DNA of 64,000 nucleotides from Ariolimax columbianus. Taxonomy: Eukaryota > Mollusca > Gastropoda > Stylommatophora > Arionidae. Positions within the stretch are counted from its first letter, which is position 1. Every line of letters starts with the position of its first letter. Below, piece after piece: positions 1-12,800 of the stretch. Where the stretch lies: assembly GCA_036924085.1 (NCBI GenBank), contig JAVGWX010000009.1, positions 57,633,331-57,697,330 of the forward strand, given 5' to 3'. Both the position numbers and the translations under genes were made by a program. The notes under the pieces are model-generated. The model ran no database searches. It saw only the letters and a list, made by a program, of their open reading frames with translations, and was not told the DNA's origin.

Positions 1-16
1 GAGTAAAAAAAAACTT

Positions 17-751
17 GAATGGTGTAAACGTTTTAGAGAAGGCCGTACATCCGTGACTGATGAACTCAGCTCTCAACCCACCACAGTCATTCCTACGAAT
101 ATCCAGATTGTGGAACACCTTATCCTAAAAATTCGACGCATAACCTGTCGCGAAATTAGACAAGAGGCAATTTGGGTACAGTGAACATTTGCATTTTCGG
201 AAGGTCAGTGCACATTGGGTACCACAACAGCTTTGCGCTTTTGACCGGCAGAAAAGAGTTCAAGCCTGCACTGAATTGAAGAAACGTTTTGACATGAAGG
301 TAATTACTTTTTGGATCGCTTCATTACATGGGACGAAACCTAAGTGCATCATTTTATACTCCTGAATCGAAACGAGCATGCACGCAGGTGAAACATGCGC
401 AATCATCACCATCCAAAACATTTCGGACAATTGTTTTCTAGGACAAACTTGTAATCATTCATGTTGGATTTCTACAGCGTGGTGCGATTATCAACATTGA
501 ACAAAACATACGTATTTTGAGTGATGTGCATAACCATTTGCAGAAAAAAACGGCTTCGCTCAATCACAAATAACTTCCTGCGCCTGCAAGATAGCGCTCG
601 ACCTCATACGGGTTACTGCACTATGTGCCATCCGCAGAAACTCGGCTGGGAGGTATTGCCACTTCAACCTTACAGAACAGACCACGCTCCAATCAAGCGA
701 TTTCCAACTGTTTGGACCCCTAAATGTATTCCTGGCATGTCAGCATTTTAG
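17..751 (+). mobile_element. Broken mariner-family transposase
   Basis: Remnant of a Tc1/mariner transposase, cut by the window edge and carrying stops and frameshifts. Reading from base 17, the first frame gives EWCKRFREGRTSV followed by a stretch ending RRITCREI, which matches the helix-turn-helix region of mariner transposases. Near 335 a second frame gives WDET followed by HHF, the first catalytic Asp block. Near 590-700 a third frame gives DSARPHT and then GWEVLPLQPY, matching the second catalytic Asp block and the conserved pre-third-Asp segment. Blocks are in the right order and spacing for a transposase of roughly 340 residues. At least three frame changes and several stops make it non-functional. 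No terminal inverted repeat was found; the 5' end lies outside the window. Confidence 0.82.
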
Positions 752-759
752 CACTGGTG

Positions 760-1520
760 ATGAAGTAAAATCGAACAGAACCCTGTACTTTTGCCACCAT
801 AAGTAAGAGCACTGCCACTATGTTCCTCAGTCGCTTTGTTATGTTCTGTTCCTAAGAATTAGCTTACTGTGCTCCGAGCATACTAATCAGTGCTCAGATT
901 CACTCAGTAAATGACTAAGGGTGTGAATGTTGGTAGTACCTCTACACACTTGTGCTCCGTCCTCTCTAGCTATCCAGTGCTCTCGAACCTCTTTCGATAT
1001 AAACGAACTGCAGTCTGTGAACTGCTGATTTATCTATTGTTGTATCATCGTCTAACAGGCGGTCATTGATAGTCTTCAAAACCGCTCTTTATAAAAGTAT
1101 GAAGGTTAACTACACATATTTCTCGACCTTTCACTACATCCTTTCCTTCCTGACTGGTCCGAAACAATCAATAAAATAAATGTAAGCCGAAGCAATACCT
1201 GAGTGGTGCCAGGTTGAACAGAATAAAATAACTATAACCTTTACATGAATGTAAAGCGTATAATGGGACTAAAGATGGTTAATCATAGAGCTAGCAGCTT
1301 GATCATGTAAAATCATTACTATCGAAATAACCATTGCACATGCTCGAGTAAATGTCTCTTCTAAAGAGCCAGTTGTAGTTGTAGTCTAATGCTTCATTTG
1401 GAACACATAGATAAATCAAACTCAAGGACATATAATGACGATTACATTTGCGTATGTTACACTAAAACCTCCATGACCAAGATAAAGGTAAGTGCCACCA
1501 ACAGTATACACTACAGCATG
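760..1520. other. No gene recognised
   Basis: AT-rich sequence upstream of gene A with no convincing ORF or repeat. It should contain the gene A promoter and 5' untranslated exon(s), but neither can be placed from sequence alone. Confidence 0.4.
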
Positions 1521-1581
1521 TGTTTAAGCAATACCTGAATCTCGTTTCATCAGAAATAAAACACGAATTGTTGCCTTCCAG

Positions 1582-1669
1582 ATGGGACACTTTTCCAGCT
1601 TCGTTGTCTTCATTCCAGTTGTGGCGTATTTACTGACTGGCACATTTGGAACTCGTTACCCTGCTATCG
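1582..1669 (+). CDS. Gene A coding exon 1 (signal peptide)
   Basis: Encodes 29 residues starting MGHFSSFVVFIPVVAYLL, a good signal peptide, plus one base of the next codon. The donor GTAGGT follows at 1670. The bases before the ATG read TTGCCTTCCAG, a splice acceptor, so an untranslated upstream exon is likely. The matching exon of gene B has the same acceptor-ATG arrangement, which supports this start. About 300 bases of the following intron can still be aligned by eye to intron 1 of gene B. Confidence 0.8.
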
Positions 1670-3833
1670 GTAGGTACAGCAGTGGGGGCATATATTTTAT
1701 TCATTGTTGTTCATTCTGTCGCGGTGGTTCATTTGTTTGTGTTTTCTCTACAGAAAACAGTTTTTCTTGATCTTCGGTTATAACTATTCGATACCATCAA
1801 ACGCGTCATCTAAATTAGAACTACGCTTCTATTATTTCATTATACTCCTTTTTCTGGTTCCTGTGAGGTTTCTGTGTAACACAGTTTCTAGAACAGAGTC
1901 ACTGCTTCACTAAAAGTGTGTCGTAAGATGTGATTAATAGTGCTGTCTTTCTCCTCTCAGTTAAAGTACTTGTAAAGTCCTGAAAAGTCACAAACGGCTA
2001 TTCACACAAGTCAACAATTAATGGACCAAATATGAAACCCGGATAAAATGGTGAACAGTATGTTTCCACATAATTGTAATAAACAAGTACATTTAACAAA
2101 CTACATTTTCGGTAAAAATTGCATTTATACTAAGACAAGTTTGTTTTTTGTGTGTACTCGGGCCTTTACTGGAAAGCCCGACACGAAGTTCCGCCAAAAC
2201 TTTCTGAAACTATGACAACGCGAGAGGTGGAGGTGGGGGGTGGGGGTGGAGGAGGGGGATTACGGCACTGTGAGTGTGTGAAATGTAACATAAGTATAGA
2301 TATATAATAGTAAATATTTACGGTTTCCTTAAATACTTTAGAAGGACTTGTCCATAATACGTTAAAATTGTATATATTAACAGGTCGGATTAGTAGAAGT
2401 TGTGTACAAAATTGCAGGTCTCCAAGTTATGGGAAAGTTGGTTTAAAATGTACAAATATAAGTTCCTTCATCCGACAACAATCAAGTAAAGTTAAATGAA
2501 AGCTTTTAATAAATGATTGCGCAAGTAAAACCAGACGTCTGAAGCTTTAAACAATCTACGTAATTGACAAACAAGTAACTCGCAATATAAATGAGAAAGA
2601 CATCTCATTATGTAGAACCAATTTAGATTTGCAGATGTGAATCTATAATAATAAATAGAGAATATTTAAAACAACTAACAATGACATCAGTAATGTTGTA
2701 TTAATAAGCTGCTAGTTGAACTTGTAAGGGGCAGCTAAGAAACCAAATGATCATACATTACAAGAAAACAACACCAAAATGAAAGAAATACATGAACAAA
2801 TATGAGAGTCTTAAGAAGGACGGTTTGGTAATCAAAATATGATTTCACAGTTAATCAAGCAGGAAAGTCATGGGGCAAAAATTATTTTCCTGCACATTCA
2901 TTTACCTTCCGTGTTTTGTAATGTCAACTCCGATGAGTGAACTGTTCTGGTTTTATATTTTCTTCAGCTTATGGATACAAGTACATATTCACCAAATCCG
3001 ACCGCACAATGAAAAATTATCTTAGATAGCCGTTTCAATCGTGTTATTATTAATGAACCATTAAAATAATGCTTATGTAGCAGAGTGCTGGTTTTCACTG
3101 GAGTTTTTCTATCTAGAATGTTACCACATGCATCCACATCATTCCTGACCAGAAACAGCAAATAACATAGCACGCAGCAGATGACAGATTTATTACATCA
3201 TATGCATACAACAACTATTAAAGTGAGTTCAATGAGATTACAAAGAACACAAGAAATACATTTTAACTAAATAGATACGCGGAGGCTATAAACATAAGCT
3301 ATTGAAGTTGCTCCAGACTACCCAAACCCAGTTCTAGCCACACACTCTCCTCCCCTTATCTGCACCGTCAACACACTCTCAAAAACTCGTCCTCACGTTT
3401 GTACTATGTGCATTCACTCACACTTAGATTGTCTCAGGGGGTGATCTTGACATTGTACATTCAATCTATTCAACGTATACTCACATGTGATCGCACACTC
3501 AATCGATATGCATATTCACACACTCCGGAACATAGATCGTTCCCTCGGTGTCCTTGACACCACACACATCCAGATCTCTCCTTATGCGATATGTACACTC
3601 ATATAACCATTCTGAACATATATCCTTCACAAGGTGTCCGGCACGTACAACACACATTCAGATCTCTTCTCGACACAGGGCGTCCAACACACACCTTATA
3701 GAGCGACTGCCAAAGACTCAAAAGCGTATGCTGGTTCCGTCACCCTGCACTTTATGACATGTCCCTAACATTCGTAAAACAGCCTATCAATCGCTCTTCT
3801 ATAAAGGCGGCGAGCCAAATAGACCCCAAGCTA

Positions 3834-3898
<65 letters not shown>

Positions 3899-6800
3899 TA
3901 AGCAGGACTGTATGGCTTTCATTTTCTTTATGTGTCACCATTTCTTCCACTGCCGCCCTCGGTGCCTCTGCCTCCGCTCTGAAATTGCATGTGTACTTAC
4001 CAGTAGCGAATGACAGTGTTATTTTTCTGCCATTTGGTAGGTTCAGGAATGCTCCTGCCCCTCCGTTCTGTGTAGTGTTTGTTACAGAACCGTCGGTGTA
4101 TGGATGGGTCCAGTCCATGCTTGGGTAGTTTTTCGATATAAAGCTTAGGGTAGTATCTCTCCTTTCTTTTTCAGTCTGGCAGTTTTTGTTTCCAATACCT
4201 GGTATATTTTCTACCACCTCTGGAAATATATCCTGCCTCCAGGTAGGTTTTCGTACAGTAGTGATGGGCTTTGGTGTTGTTAGTTCGTTTATGGGATCTT
4301 CGTGCATCTTTACTTTGGCTATTTCTGCAAAGTTTCTCCGCTTTAGTTTCCCATTTCCCAAATTGTTTAGTCTCTGGTGCATTGGATGGTCAGTCAGTCT
4401 TCGGAGTTTCTCTGACTGCAGCTGGGCTCTGCAGTCTCTTCTATCGGTCATGGATTGCAGTTTTGAAATCTTTTCAAGCTCTACAATTGGCGTTGACTTC
4501 ATGCCTCCTGTTATAACTCTCATGGCTTGGTTTTGAAGTTTGCTAACTTTATCGAAGTTCGCCTTTGCTGCTGTTGTCCATGCCGCAATGCCATACTCGA
4601 GAACTGGTCTCACTCTTCCAGTGTACAGTTTCTTTAGTATGCTTTCGTCTGCTCCCCAGCTTGTGCCAGCAAGTTTCCTCATGATTGCCATTCTTTCTCT
4701 GGCTCTCATTCGGTTTCTCTCGATCTGACTTTTCCATGTCATGCGCCGATCAAATGTAACTTCCAGATAGTTTGGGTTGTCGTTTGGCTGCAGGAATTTG
4801 CCATTTAGGCTTAATTTGGTGATGTGTGGTTTGATTGAAATCGAGAATATTGTGCATGTGGTTTTCTCCTCGTTTATTTTGACCAGCCATGAGTTCGCCC
4901 ACTCTTCCAGCGATGTTAGGGCCTGCTGCATCCGATTTCATGCTATGGTGAGATTCTTTTCAGAGGTCCACATAGCCAGATCGTCTGCAAACATTGAGCT
5001 ATGGACTCTTCTTGGTATATTATCTGTAATGTCGTTTATATACACCAGGAAGAGTGTGAGTGACAGTACTCCCCCTTGGGGTACTCCCTGCTCGAGTATC
5101 ACCTTTTTGCTCATCTGCACTTGTACTTGGACTCTGGCCGTTCTTTTTTTGGAGGTAGTGGTTGATCTACTTGTACATTCTCCCACAAACTTCACTTCTC
5201 CTTAGCTTGACTCTAAGTCCGTCTTTCCAGACTTTGTCAAATGCCTTTTCCAGGTCCACCCAAACCGCTCTATGTGTGTCTGTGCCTGGTAGGCATCTCT
5301 ATTTCCTGGGCTATGAGGATGACCTGGTCCTCAGTGGATCTGTGCTGTCTAAAGCCGGCTTGCTGGGGAATTAGTATTCGTTTTTCTTCCAGATGCCACA
5401 TCACTCTGGTGTTTATCATACGTTCCATCAGTTTGCCAACACAGCTCAGTAGGCTGATAGGCCTGTATCCATTCGGATCTGTTTTGTCCTTTCCATTCTT
5501 TGGTACTGGTACAAGTACTGCGTCTTTCCATGCCTGGGGTACAATTCCCCTTTTCCAGCTTTGGTTCAGGACCATTAGCAGTTTCCTCTTCGCTGTTTGG
5601 CCCAGCCCCATCAGCATTTCGTTTGTTATCCCGTCTTTTCCGGGAGATTTCCTTTTCTTTAATGTTCTCATGGCCTCTTCCATTTCACTCATTGTTAATT
5701 TGGCCATCATATGCTCTTTTGGTGCCGTATTGATGTTGTCGTGCCCCTTTTGCTCTTCACCAATGTCTGTATGCCTATTTGCAGGGACCTCGATGTGGTT
5801 TGCTTTGGAATAGTGTTCTGCAAAAGCGTTTGCTGCTTTTTTCCACGTGAGCAGGTTTTCGCCCTGCTTGATAGTAATTTGTTTGTTTGAAGGGGTTTCG
5901 TCGTTTATGGCTCTGACTAGCTTCCATAGCTTGTTCCTTTCTTTGTCTAGGTTGAGACTTTCAGTTTTGTTTTTCCAGCTCTCTCTTGCTGTTTGGTTGA
6001 GAGTGTATTTGTATTTCGCCGTGGTGGCTTTGAGGGCGATATTCGCCTCCATAGATTATTCTCGCTCTGCCATGTTCCTAGCATTTGTGATTGCATCTTC
6101 CGCTTTCTGCAACTCATCATTCCAATAGGGCTTATAGTTTTTCCTAGCCTCTCTTGGGATGGTTTCAGTGGCGGCTTGCATTATTGCCTTGCTTAGGCTT
6201 TCCACCATGGGCTTCATTTTGTTGTTTCGCCCACACTACTCAAATCTGAAAGCCAGAGTGGTCAGTTCATAGCCCATACCTGTACTAGACACATTCTCCC
6301 CCCCCCCCCCCCGTTTTCCTTTGTTGACTTAGTATCGAGACGGTGAGTGACCTTGTCGTAGTATCGAGACGGTGAGTGACCTTGTCGTAGTGTCGAGACG
6401 GATAGTGACCTTGGCACACATTCAGGTGCCTTTGTTTTCAGAGTCGCTGACCACATCCCCCCTGCCCTAAACGATCATGCTCCGGCTGGAACTGTTACAC
6501 TCAGTTCACATGAAAACTGCGTACATATGATTAAATCTACGAATCAAAATACATTAACGGGATCAGTCAGTTGTGAAATATAACAATCTAATGAAAGTTG
6601 TCAACTCAATTATGCAGCATTCTATCTATATAACACAGAAATTTGGTAAAAGACTGTTACACTTTGTTTGCTTGTAAACAATAACTAACAAACACGTTTA
6701 GGTACCATTAGTTAGTATGAAGGACGAGAGCCCCAATGTTGCTGTTTCCTTAACTATAGATGGCGCCTAACTGGTTGCGGATCTTACTTAGCTCTAGTGT

Positions 6801-9800
6801 TTGAGTCCATATTAGCACATCAGTTAAACTACCATCCAAGAAACCGGTTGTATACAGACTCTGTAGAGTCTTCTAAACAAGTATAGATACGTTAATTTAG
6901 GTTTAAGTTAACAACAACATCATCAACATCATTTAGAATTTGAGAAAGCCACATGTCAAAACCGTATGAGCAGGACATATAACATTCATATTGTATACTG
7001 AGAGACGGAGTCCCGAGTGGTCCCTCGTCATCTTTGTGTTGGACAAGGGAAGAAAAGAACCGTTGCCCGACAGAGAGCATGTCGTAAGAGGCGACTAACT
7101 GTGTGACATGGTATAACACCGGACATAGTTATGTGGTTTGTTTAGAGCAGCATCGATGACGCCTAACAGGCGGCGAGTCTACTTTGCTCTAGTGTTTGAG
7201 TCTATTGAGATGAGCTCGCACATCGGTTAACCACCCTATGTAAGCGATTCTCCCAATACAATGGAGTATTAAGCTGCTCGAGCCTAGCCCGCTAAGCAGG
7301 AAATCCTTCTGCCGGCTACATCCAGCTCATTCCAGAGCTGGGACCTACACATGGGCAACTGCCCCGGTAGGAGTACAGGTCAACTAAGAACTCAGAACCT
7401 AAGATTTTAAACCTATTATAATTTCTGCATATTTCGCAACAAATCTTGTTCTGACAATGCATTCAATTATTGACATGTCATTATCATGTAGCATGTTCTT
7501 TTGTAGAACGTCGCTCCAATCACAGTCTGTCTGAAAGAAACTCGTTCCCTTGCCAAAACACCACCCTCCCGAACAGTCATACTCAGGAATTCCTGAATAT
7601 CTTGGTGCCATCGTCTTCTTGGTCTACCCCTTCCTCTTTTTGTCTGGCACCATACCTTCCATCACTGTTCTCTTAAGACCTTTGTGTCTCTTAATGTGAC
7701 CAAAGTATTTGCATTTTCTAGCCAAAATAGAATTGATAAACCAGTTCTCCTCTATGCTCAACTCTTGCCGAATGTCTACATTTGTTTTTTTTTCTCTGTC
7801 CAGGGTATTCTGAGGATCTTTCTGTAACATTTTGACTCGAAGGATTCGATTCTTTGTCTAGAAGTCATGGTAATCGTCCATGATTCACAGCCATAAGCTG
7901 CCACAGGAAAAACTCTGGCTCTCAAGACTTTTACTTTTATCATGTTGCTAGTGCCCTGCCATAATTTCTTCAGGCTGTTCAGTCTCAGCATTGCCAAAGC
8001 TAGACTTCTTCTAATTTCTTTCTTTTTTGTCAATTCTGGAGCCCAGATATTCAAAATGTGTGACCTAATCTATTTCCACACCACTTACTGTAAATTTATG
8101 CTGACATTGCGTTTTGTCGGTGGACATTATCTTTGTTTTATTTATGTTTATGAACAGATTTTGATCTTTACTATGTCAATTAACGACTGAAAGTAGCTGC
8201 TCTAGCCCTTCTGCACTTCTTGATAGCATCACTGTGTCATCTGCGTATCGTAACTCTAGAATCTCGTACCTCCCAATCGTAAATGGGTCGAAACTTTCAA
8301 TGTTCACATCTTCTCGAACATTTCTCATTATACATTCCGCATATATGTTGTACAGATTAGGATATTGACATAAATTCGTTATTTTCTTAATTTTATATTA
8401 GTGTTATATTTTCTCCTTCCCGTTAGAAGATCATAAAATCTAATATTTTTGTGAAAATTCTATATGGTCATACTTTTCAAAAAGAAATAAAATAATCTCT
8501 GTAATACATCAAGAAAGTGTTTAGAGAGAAACAAAGAATCCTTACATACAATAACATAAGAATGTCTTTAAGGAAACAAATCTTATACACATATGATTGA
8601 ACTGTGATAATGTATGACTCTGAGAAACATGGACTGTAAATAAAAGAGATGAAAAGTACCTTGAGAATTTTGAAATGTAGTATTACCGAAAGATGGAAAG
8701 AATGAGCTGGACCAAGAAGAAATCAATTGAAAAGATATTGACGAAGGATAAGAAGAAATCGACTTGGCTGGTTGGGACATAATCTGCGAAGAGAGGGCAA
8801 AGTCAAAAAGGTCTTGGAAGCATTATGCAGGGAAATAGAGGGAAGGGAAGATCTAGAAATACCTTTTTGTCTCAAGCTTGCGGAGATATGGCTGTGAAGA
8901 CGTATGCTGAGCTGAAGACCGCTGCAGAGGACAGACAGAAATGGCAGGACAAAATCCATGAGTTTGTTGACCAGTCCTATGACTGATTTACCCGATGATG
9001 ATGAATAAATCAAATCTTCACTTTTATATTTTTCTATTTATATATCAGTCTATGTAGATGATTACTGCAACAGACACGACCCAGTTTTAGTGACAACGGA
9101 TGTTCGGATCAAGTTGTCCAGGTCAAAATATCTAGACCCGAATAGAACATGCACAGTTATACTTTCTACCACAAGTGGCAACAAAATTGTTGCAAGGTTT
9201 CTCGACTATCAGATGAACATTCATTATGTCAATGAGTACGGCAACTGTCAGGTGGAATCCATTCAGCTCTACAATTCCTCAGAAAAACCTCAACTTACCC
9301 GTAAGTAGAAATATTTGCACATTTTATTTGCACCAACAGTTACAGATACGGTATCATTTCAAGGGATATGACCCACGGAGACTAGAAATCGAATACCGAT
9401 GACAGCTGAATCGATGATGTGTTGAGCCAAAAGATATCGTAGCCCTGCTGTAAATTAAGGCACAACGTCAGAACATTTATCGGAAATGGCAAATGTAGTG
9501 AAATTACCAAATTTGTTCTGACGCTTAATTGAGAGAGATAATATTGACAGTGAATGGGATACGTTTAAGATAATCTTGAACTAAATTTCGCATGAAAACT
9601 GTGAAACTGAGAAATTACAGCAGGGCAAAATAACTAAAAGAACCACTTGGGGAAATGGCTTGGCTTGGCTTCGTTCGTTCTCAGTCTCCCGCTGCCAAAC
9701 CCTGACAAGGGCTTAAGAAACAGAATGCAGTCCAGAGAACAGGATACGTTGTGTGTCGTAGTTTACAGCTTGACTGCGATATTTGCACCTATCCGTCTAA

Positions 9801-12800
9801 CACATCCGACTTCAGCAAGCATTTTGTTAGTATTCCCTCTTCGATCCCTTCTCCTTAGCTAGTCTGCTCTGTTGCAGCCTGTTATCCAGGATCACCGCGT
9901 GGAGATGTAGAAATGCCTTGGCAGTTTTGGTTCGCTGGTCCTGACGCTAGCAGTCAGCTATGGGTCGCTGATCGCTGCAGCTCAAGCGCTGCTCAGCATC
10001 TTGATCCACTAGGCGCAATGATGAGATTAGAGAAAAGAACAGAATCACTAGCTGAGATGAGGTTGAGACAGAAGATGCAACAGTAAATAAGCGGACAGCA
10101 GCCAGCGACTCATATTTGCCTGCTTGCATCAGGGTCAGCGAACCAAATCAGACCAAGAATCTATTCCACCTCTAAATAACGGTCCTGGACACAGCTTGCA
10201 CTAATGTATCCTGGGTAAGAGAATATGGGTCATATATATATGGCTCAGTAGAAAGGCAGACATGATATCCGAAGACGCCAGCTGTAACCCGATATGTTGG
10301 GCCAAATGCGCAAATATCACATCATCTCTCTACACTACCACACAGCGTTCTTTTAAGGACAAACACATAGGAAGAAAAAGAAGAAGAAGAAGAAAATGAA
10401 TGATAAGAAGAAGAAGAATGAGAATAATAAGAAGAACGACACGAAGAAGAAGAAGAAGAAGAAGAAGGAGGAGGACAAGAAGAAGAAGAAGAAGAAGAAG
10501 AAGAAGAACAGAAGAAGAAAAAGAAGAAGAAGAATAACAGAAGAAGAAGATGAAGAAGAAAAAGAGAAGAAGAAGAAGAAGAGAAGAAGAATGACAAGAA
10601 GAAGAAGAAGAAGAAGAAGCAGAAGAAGAAGAAGACGAGGAAAAGGAAGAAGAAGAAAAAGAACAAGCGGAGGAATGGTGAGTTTAAATACAATTTTTAA
10701 AAACCGTATTATGCAATTATGATGCTAAAAACAATAAAAAAAAACAGTCATCTCCTGGATCGATCAAGTTAAAGAAATGTTAGGTAACATGGTTGGCGTA
10801 AAAGAAACATGCTGATTATATTTATTTCCAGAAAAATAGACGAAATAAGAAAGCGAATAATCAAAACCGCAATGGACGAATCTTGGAGACAATACGAAAA
10901 AGAAAGAAAATGACTAATTGAACTGACTTCACTGCGCCCTACTTGTGCTCTCGTTCATTGCTGCAAAAGGGCGAGGGGACAGAGCATAAATCATGTAGCT
11001 CCTACAGCGCTCCGAATTTTTTCCGGACTTTTTCAGGTATGAATTCACAGCTTGATCGGCTAGGACATTGCTCTTCAGCCTGGCCGCTATCGCCCACTAG
11101 TGGCCAATTATAGCTTTTAGGTGGGCGGTATCAGAATAATTACAAGCTGTATTAAAAACACAACCAGAGAAAACTATTGCAGTAAACCAGTAAACCAACA
11201 AAAAGATAACATTTTGAAGGCCCGTGTATTTTTCTGCGACAGCGTACGTCTGTGTAAATTGGATATTTACATAAACTTCGAATCCTTCGAGTCGAAATGT
11301 TATGGAAAGTTCCTCAGAATACCGTGACGGAACAAAAGAAGATTGCTGATATTCGACAAAAGTTGAGCATAAAGGAGAACAGGTTCATAAATTCCATCAT
11401 GAAGAGAAAATGTCGATACGTTGGCCACATCACAAGACAGCGGTCTTGAGAGAGCGGTAATGTATGGTATGGTGCCGGGCAAGAGAGGCAGAACAAGAAG
11501 GCGATGGCATCAATATGTCAAGGAATGCTTCAGCATGATTCTGTAACAGGCTGGAGATTTGGCAAAGTGATCGAGTTTCTTTCATTTAGGCTGGGATGGA
11601 AGCGATGTTCTGCAAAGTACATGCTACACGATAATTAAATACACACAAAATAAACAATCCCAGTGGACGATCGTGGAGTTCTCTTCAATTTAGATTTTAG
11701 TGGTCGGTAAGGAAAACGTACACTCACGAAAACAATAAAAGTGGGCGCCAGGTATAACAAGGTTGAAGAACAGTCATACTATGAAAAGTTCCAAGACATG
11801 ACTTGTATGTCAAACTCAGCGCGACGTGATTTGAACCTCATACGTTGGTTTTGTAAACCATGTTCACGACCACTAGGCGAACAGTTAAAATCCGTAAGGT
11901 AAAGTCGTCCAGGAGAAATTTCTAAGAGTATCAAAACAATGAGATTAAAAGATGAGGGATTTTATCATGTTACAGTCATTATTGATATAAATTATTTCAC
12001 TATATTTAACAAGCACATATGGAAAAAAAAAGTTGGCAGGAGTACTTCCAGGAAATTCTGAAGCCGACAAGCATGAGAGATGAGCCACTGTCTTTTTAAC
12101 AATAACTGGGGATCATCTGAAACCTAACATTATAGTTTAAAATGTAGAAGGAATGGTAAAGAATAGTTCTAGGAATAAATCGTCGGGGTATAGACGGCAT
12201 GACAGCTGGGAAATTCATGCGTGTTGGAAGACAGGGATTATGTGACTCGAGAGACGCTTTTCAACGGAATGAAAGACACGTGTTACACACGACTGGCAGC
12301 AAACGACAGTAGTACCAATCTGGGTGGCAATGAAGATGTATATAGGAGATGTCTAACGTCACATTGACAGGATAACGATTTTTTAATACGTTTTCCTAAA
12401 TCCCATTTTAATTCTTTCTCTTCTTCTTTCCACACACTCCTGTTTCATTTTACTCTGTCCAACAATCATACTCTTGCACAACTTTCACACGCGCCTTCAG
12501 GATGAGGCCCTTCCATTGCACTTTGGTTGGACTGGCTTCTGAGAGCGCACAAACCTATCATAGGTCCATACAGACGCCCACATGCATCCAAGCACTGGAT
12601 TATGCGTCTTAATATCGATCAATTGACTACGGTCTGTAGTGGAATAGGCGCATCTCCTCCAATAAAAATTAGAAAGGCAAACACACAAAATAAAAAAAAT
12701 AAAAAAGACATTGAGGGAATGGAGAGGTGTCTGGGATTGTGTGGCAAACCATAAGTGCTTAATACCTATCTGACCATCTCACAGGAAATATGCGACAAAT

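Noticed and set aside
4186..5813. Plus-strand ORFs up to 190 codons
   Set aside because: Antisense shadows of the minus-strand LINE ORF2.
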